A stretch of 35,879 bases of DNA from Emcibacter sp. Lineage in GTDB: Bacteria > Pseudomonadota > Alphaproteobacteria > Sphingomonadales > Emcibacteraceae. The stretch spans positions 1 through 35,879 of the forward strand of contig JAESRB010000112.1 of assembly GCA_016764855.1 (NCBI GenBank), written 5' to 3'. Shown one piece after another: positions 34,925 to 35,879 of this stretch (position 1 is its first letter; each line of letters opens with the position of its first letter). The translations under genes were made by a program, and so were the position numbers. The notes under the pieces are model-generated. The model ran no database searches. It worked only from the letters and a program-made list of their open reading frames with translations, and was not told the DNA's origin.

Positions 34925-35879
34925 ATGAAGATCAACGATGTTACCGATTATGGGATTGATGGCAGTATTGCTGTTGTTACACTGAATTCACCACCGGTAA
35001 ATGCGCTGTCTGCATTGGTGCGGTCAGGTATTTATACTTCCTTTGAAAAGGCGATTGCCGATGAGGACGTGAAGGCAATTGTTCTGATTTGTGAGGGGAG
35101 AACATTTTTCGCCGGGGCCGATATCAAGGAATTTGGTAAGGGTCCGGTCAAGCCTATCCTGCAAGAAGTTCAGGCCATTGTTGAAAGTTCTCCGAAACCT
35201 GTAATCGCGGCCATGCATGGCACGGCCCTTGGCGGCGGTTTGGAACTGGCTCTTGTCGCCCATTACCGTGTGGCCGTGGCATCCGCAAAATGTGGCTTGC
35301 CAGAGGTAAAGCTGGGGCTTTTGCCAGGAGCAGGCGGGACGCAGAGACTTCCCCGTATTGTTGGTGTTCAAAAAGCATTGGAAATGGTCACAAGTGGCGA
35401 ACATGTCTCTGGACCAGATGCGCTGGAAGCAGGTCTGTTTGATGAATTGATAGAGGAAGGTAACTTACGCCAAGGGGCTATCGACTTTGCCAATCGGGTT
35501 TTATCAGAAAACCGTCCGCTCAGAAAAATACGGGACCAGAATGAAAAGATGGAAGCCGCGCGGGATAATCCAGAAATTTTCGCAGCATTCCGTAAAGCCA
35601 AAGCCCGTAAATTCAGAGGGTTTCTGGCGCCGGAATATAATATCCGATGTATCGAAGCCGCTGTAAGTATGCCTTTTGACGAAGGTGTGGTTTATGAGCG
35701 CAGCTTGTTTGTGGAATTGATGGAAGATTCTCAATCTACGGCGCAGCGTCATGTATTCTTTGCTGAACGTCAGGTGGCAAAAATTGATGATATTCCCAAA
35801 GATACGCCCAAATTAGACATTGCCCGAGTTGGTGTCATTGGTGCGGGAACCATGGGCGGTGGTATCGCCATGAATTTCC
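34925..35879 (+). CDS. FadB/FadJ-type enoyl-CoA hydratase / 3-hydroxyacyl-CoA dehydrogenase, 5' part
   Basis: 318 codons visible; the gene runs off the window. The enoyl-CoA hydratase/isomerase domain (about 1-190) has [10 protein letters not shown], the oxyanion-hole segment [25 protein letters not shown] and [21 protein letters not shown] with both conserved acidic residues. After a linker the NAD-binding domain begins at [20 protein letters not shown] (GxGxxGxGIA). It would hydrate an enoyl-CoA and oxidise the 3-hydroxyacyl-CoA, the steps that follow the acyl-CoA dehydrogenase in this cluster. AGAGAAG lies just before the ATG at 34925. Confidence 0.92.
   Translation, partial: MKINDVTDYGIDGSIAVVTLNSPPVNALSALVRSGIYTSFEKAIADEDVKAIVLICEGRTFFAGADIKEFGKGPVKPILQEVQAIVESSPKPVIAAMHGTALGGGLELALVAHYRVAVASAKCGLPEVKLGLLPGAGGTQRLPRIVGVQKALEMVTSGEHVSGPDALEAGLFDELIEEGNLRQGAIDFANRVLSENRPLRKIRDQNEKMEAARDNPEIFAAFRKAKARKFRGFLAPEYNIRCIEAAVSMPFDEGVVYERSLFVELMEDSQSTAQRHVFFAERQVAKIDDIPKDTPKLDIARVGVIGAGTMGGGIAMNF

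Noticed and set aside
1-35879. CRISPR array, tRNA, insertion sequence or prophage
   Set aside because: No regularly spaced repeats, cloverleaf-like sequences, transposase motifs or phage genes were seen.

Overview
The window looks like a chromosomal segment of a free-living, aerobic, Gram-negative alphaproteobacterium. The basis is several TonB-dependent receptors, a DcaP-type porin, a PQQ dehydrogenase with a fused cytochrome c, bluB, and an alphaproteobacterial style of late cobalamin genes. GC is moderate by eye. Genus cannot be fixed from the sequence; a marine Emcibacterales/Kordiimonadales-like organism is only a guess. No tRNA, rRNA, CRISPR array, insertion sequence or phage gene was seen.

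Region 1 (1-12.4 kb) starts with a 3'-truncated TonB-dependent receptor whose first codons appear frameshifted. It then becomes an acetate-utilisation module: a DcaP-like porin, acetyl-CoA synthetase (acs), a LuxR-type response regulator and a large SLC5-fused hybrid histidine kinase that resemble CrbR/CrbS, a small two-helix membrane protein, and a two-subunit VC_2705-type symporter. Acs is interrupted by an in-frame TGA exactly where the family has a conserved Trp, followed at once by an ATG. Short shared motifs upstream of acs/porin, the regulator and the symporter are candidate sites for the regulator.

Region 2 (12.6-23.4 kb) is a cobalamin island. On the + strand a promoter and a clear cobalamin riboswitch precede btuB, a BtuF-like binding protein, cbiB, cobD, cobO and cobQ. 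On the - strand cobU, cobT, cobS, an alpha-ribazole-phosphatase-like gene and bluB overlap end to start by 4 bases each. Together they cover uptake across the outer membrane, corrinoid adenosylation, amidation, the aminopropanol arm, dimethylbenzimidazole synthesis and nucleotide-loop assembly. No corrin-ring genes and no BtuC/BtuD are in the window.

Region 3 (23.4-35.9 kb) is a + strand catabolic cluster: APH-type kinase, SDR, acyl-CoA dehydrogenase, MFS transporter, acyl-CoA ligase, TonB-dependent receptor, PQQ-dependent quinohaemoprotein dehydrogenase (predicted lipoprotein), and the 5' part of a FadB/FadJ-type enoyl-CoA hydratase/3-hydroxyacyl-CoA dehydrogenase. The kinase + SDR + dehydrogenase + ligase set is the gene content of the levulinate (lva) pathway and of ACAD10/11. 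I therefore infer catabolism of a 4-hydroxy or 4-keto acid, possibly formed from an alcohol oxidised in the periplasm. The substrate is unknown. Repeated, operator-like sequences lie upstream of the kinase gene and of the receptor gene.
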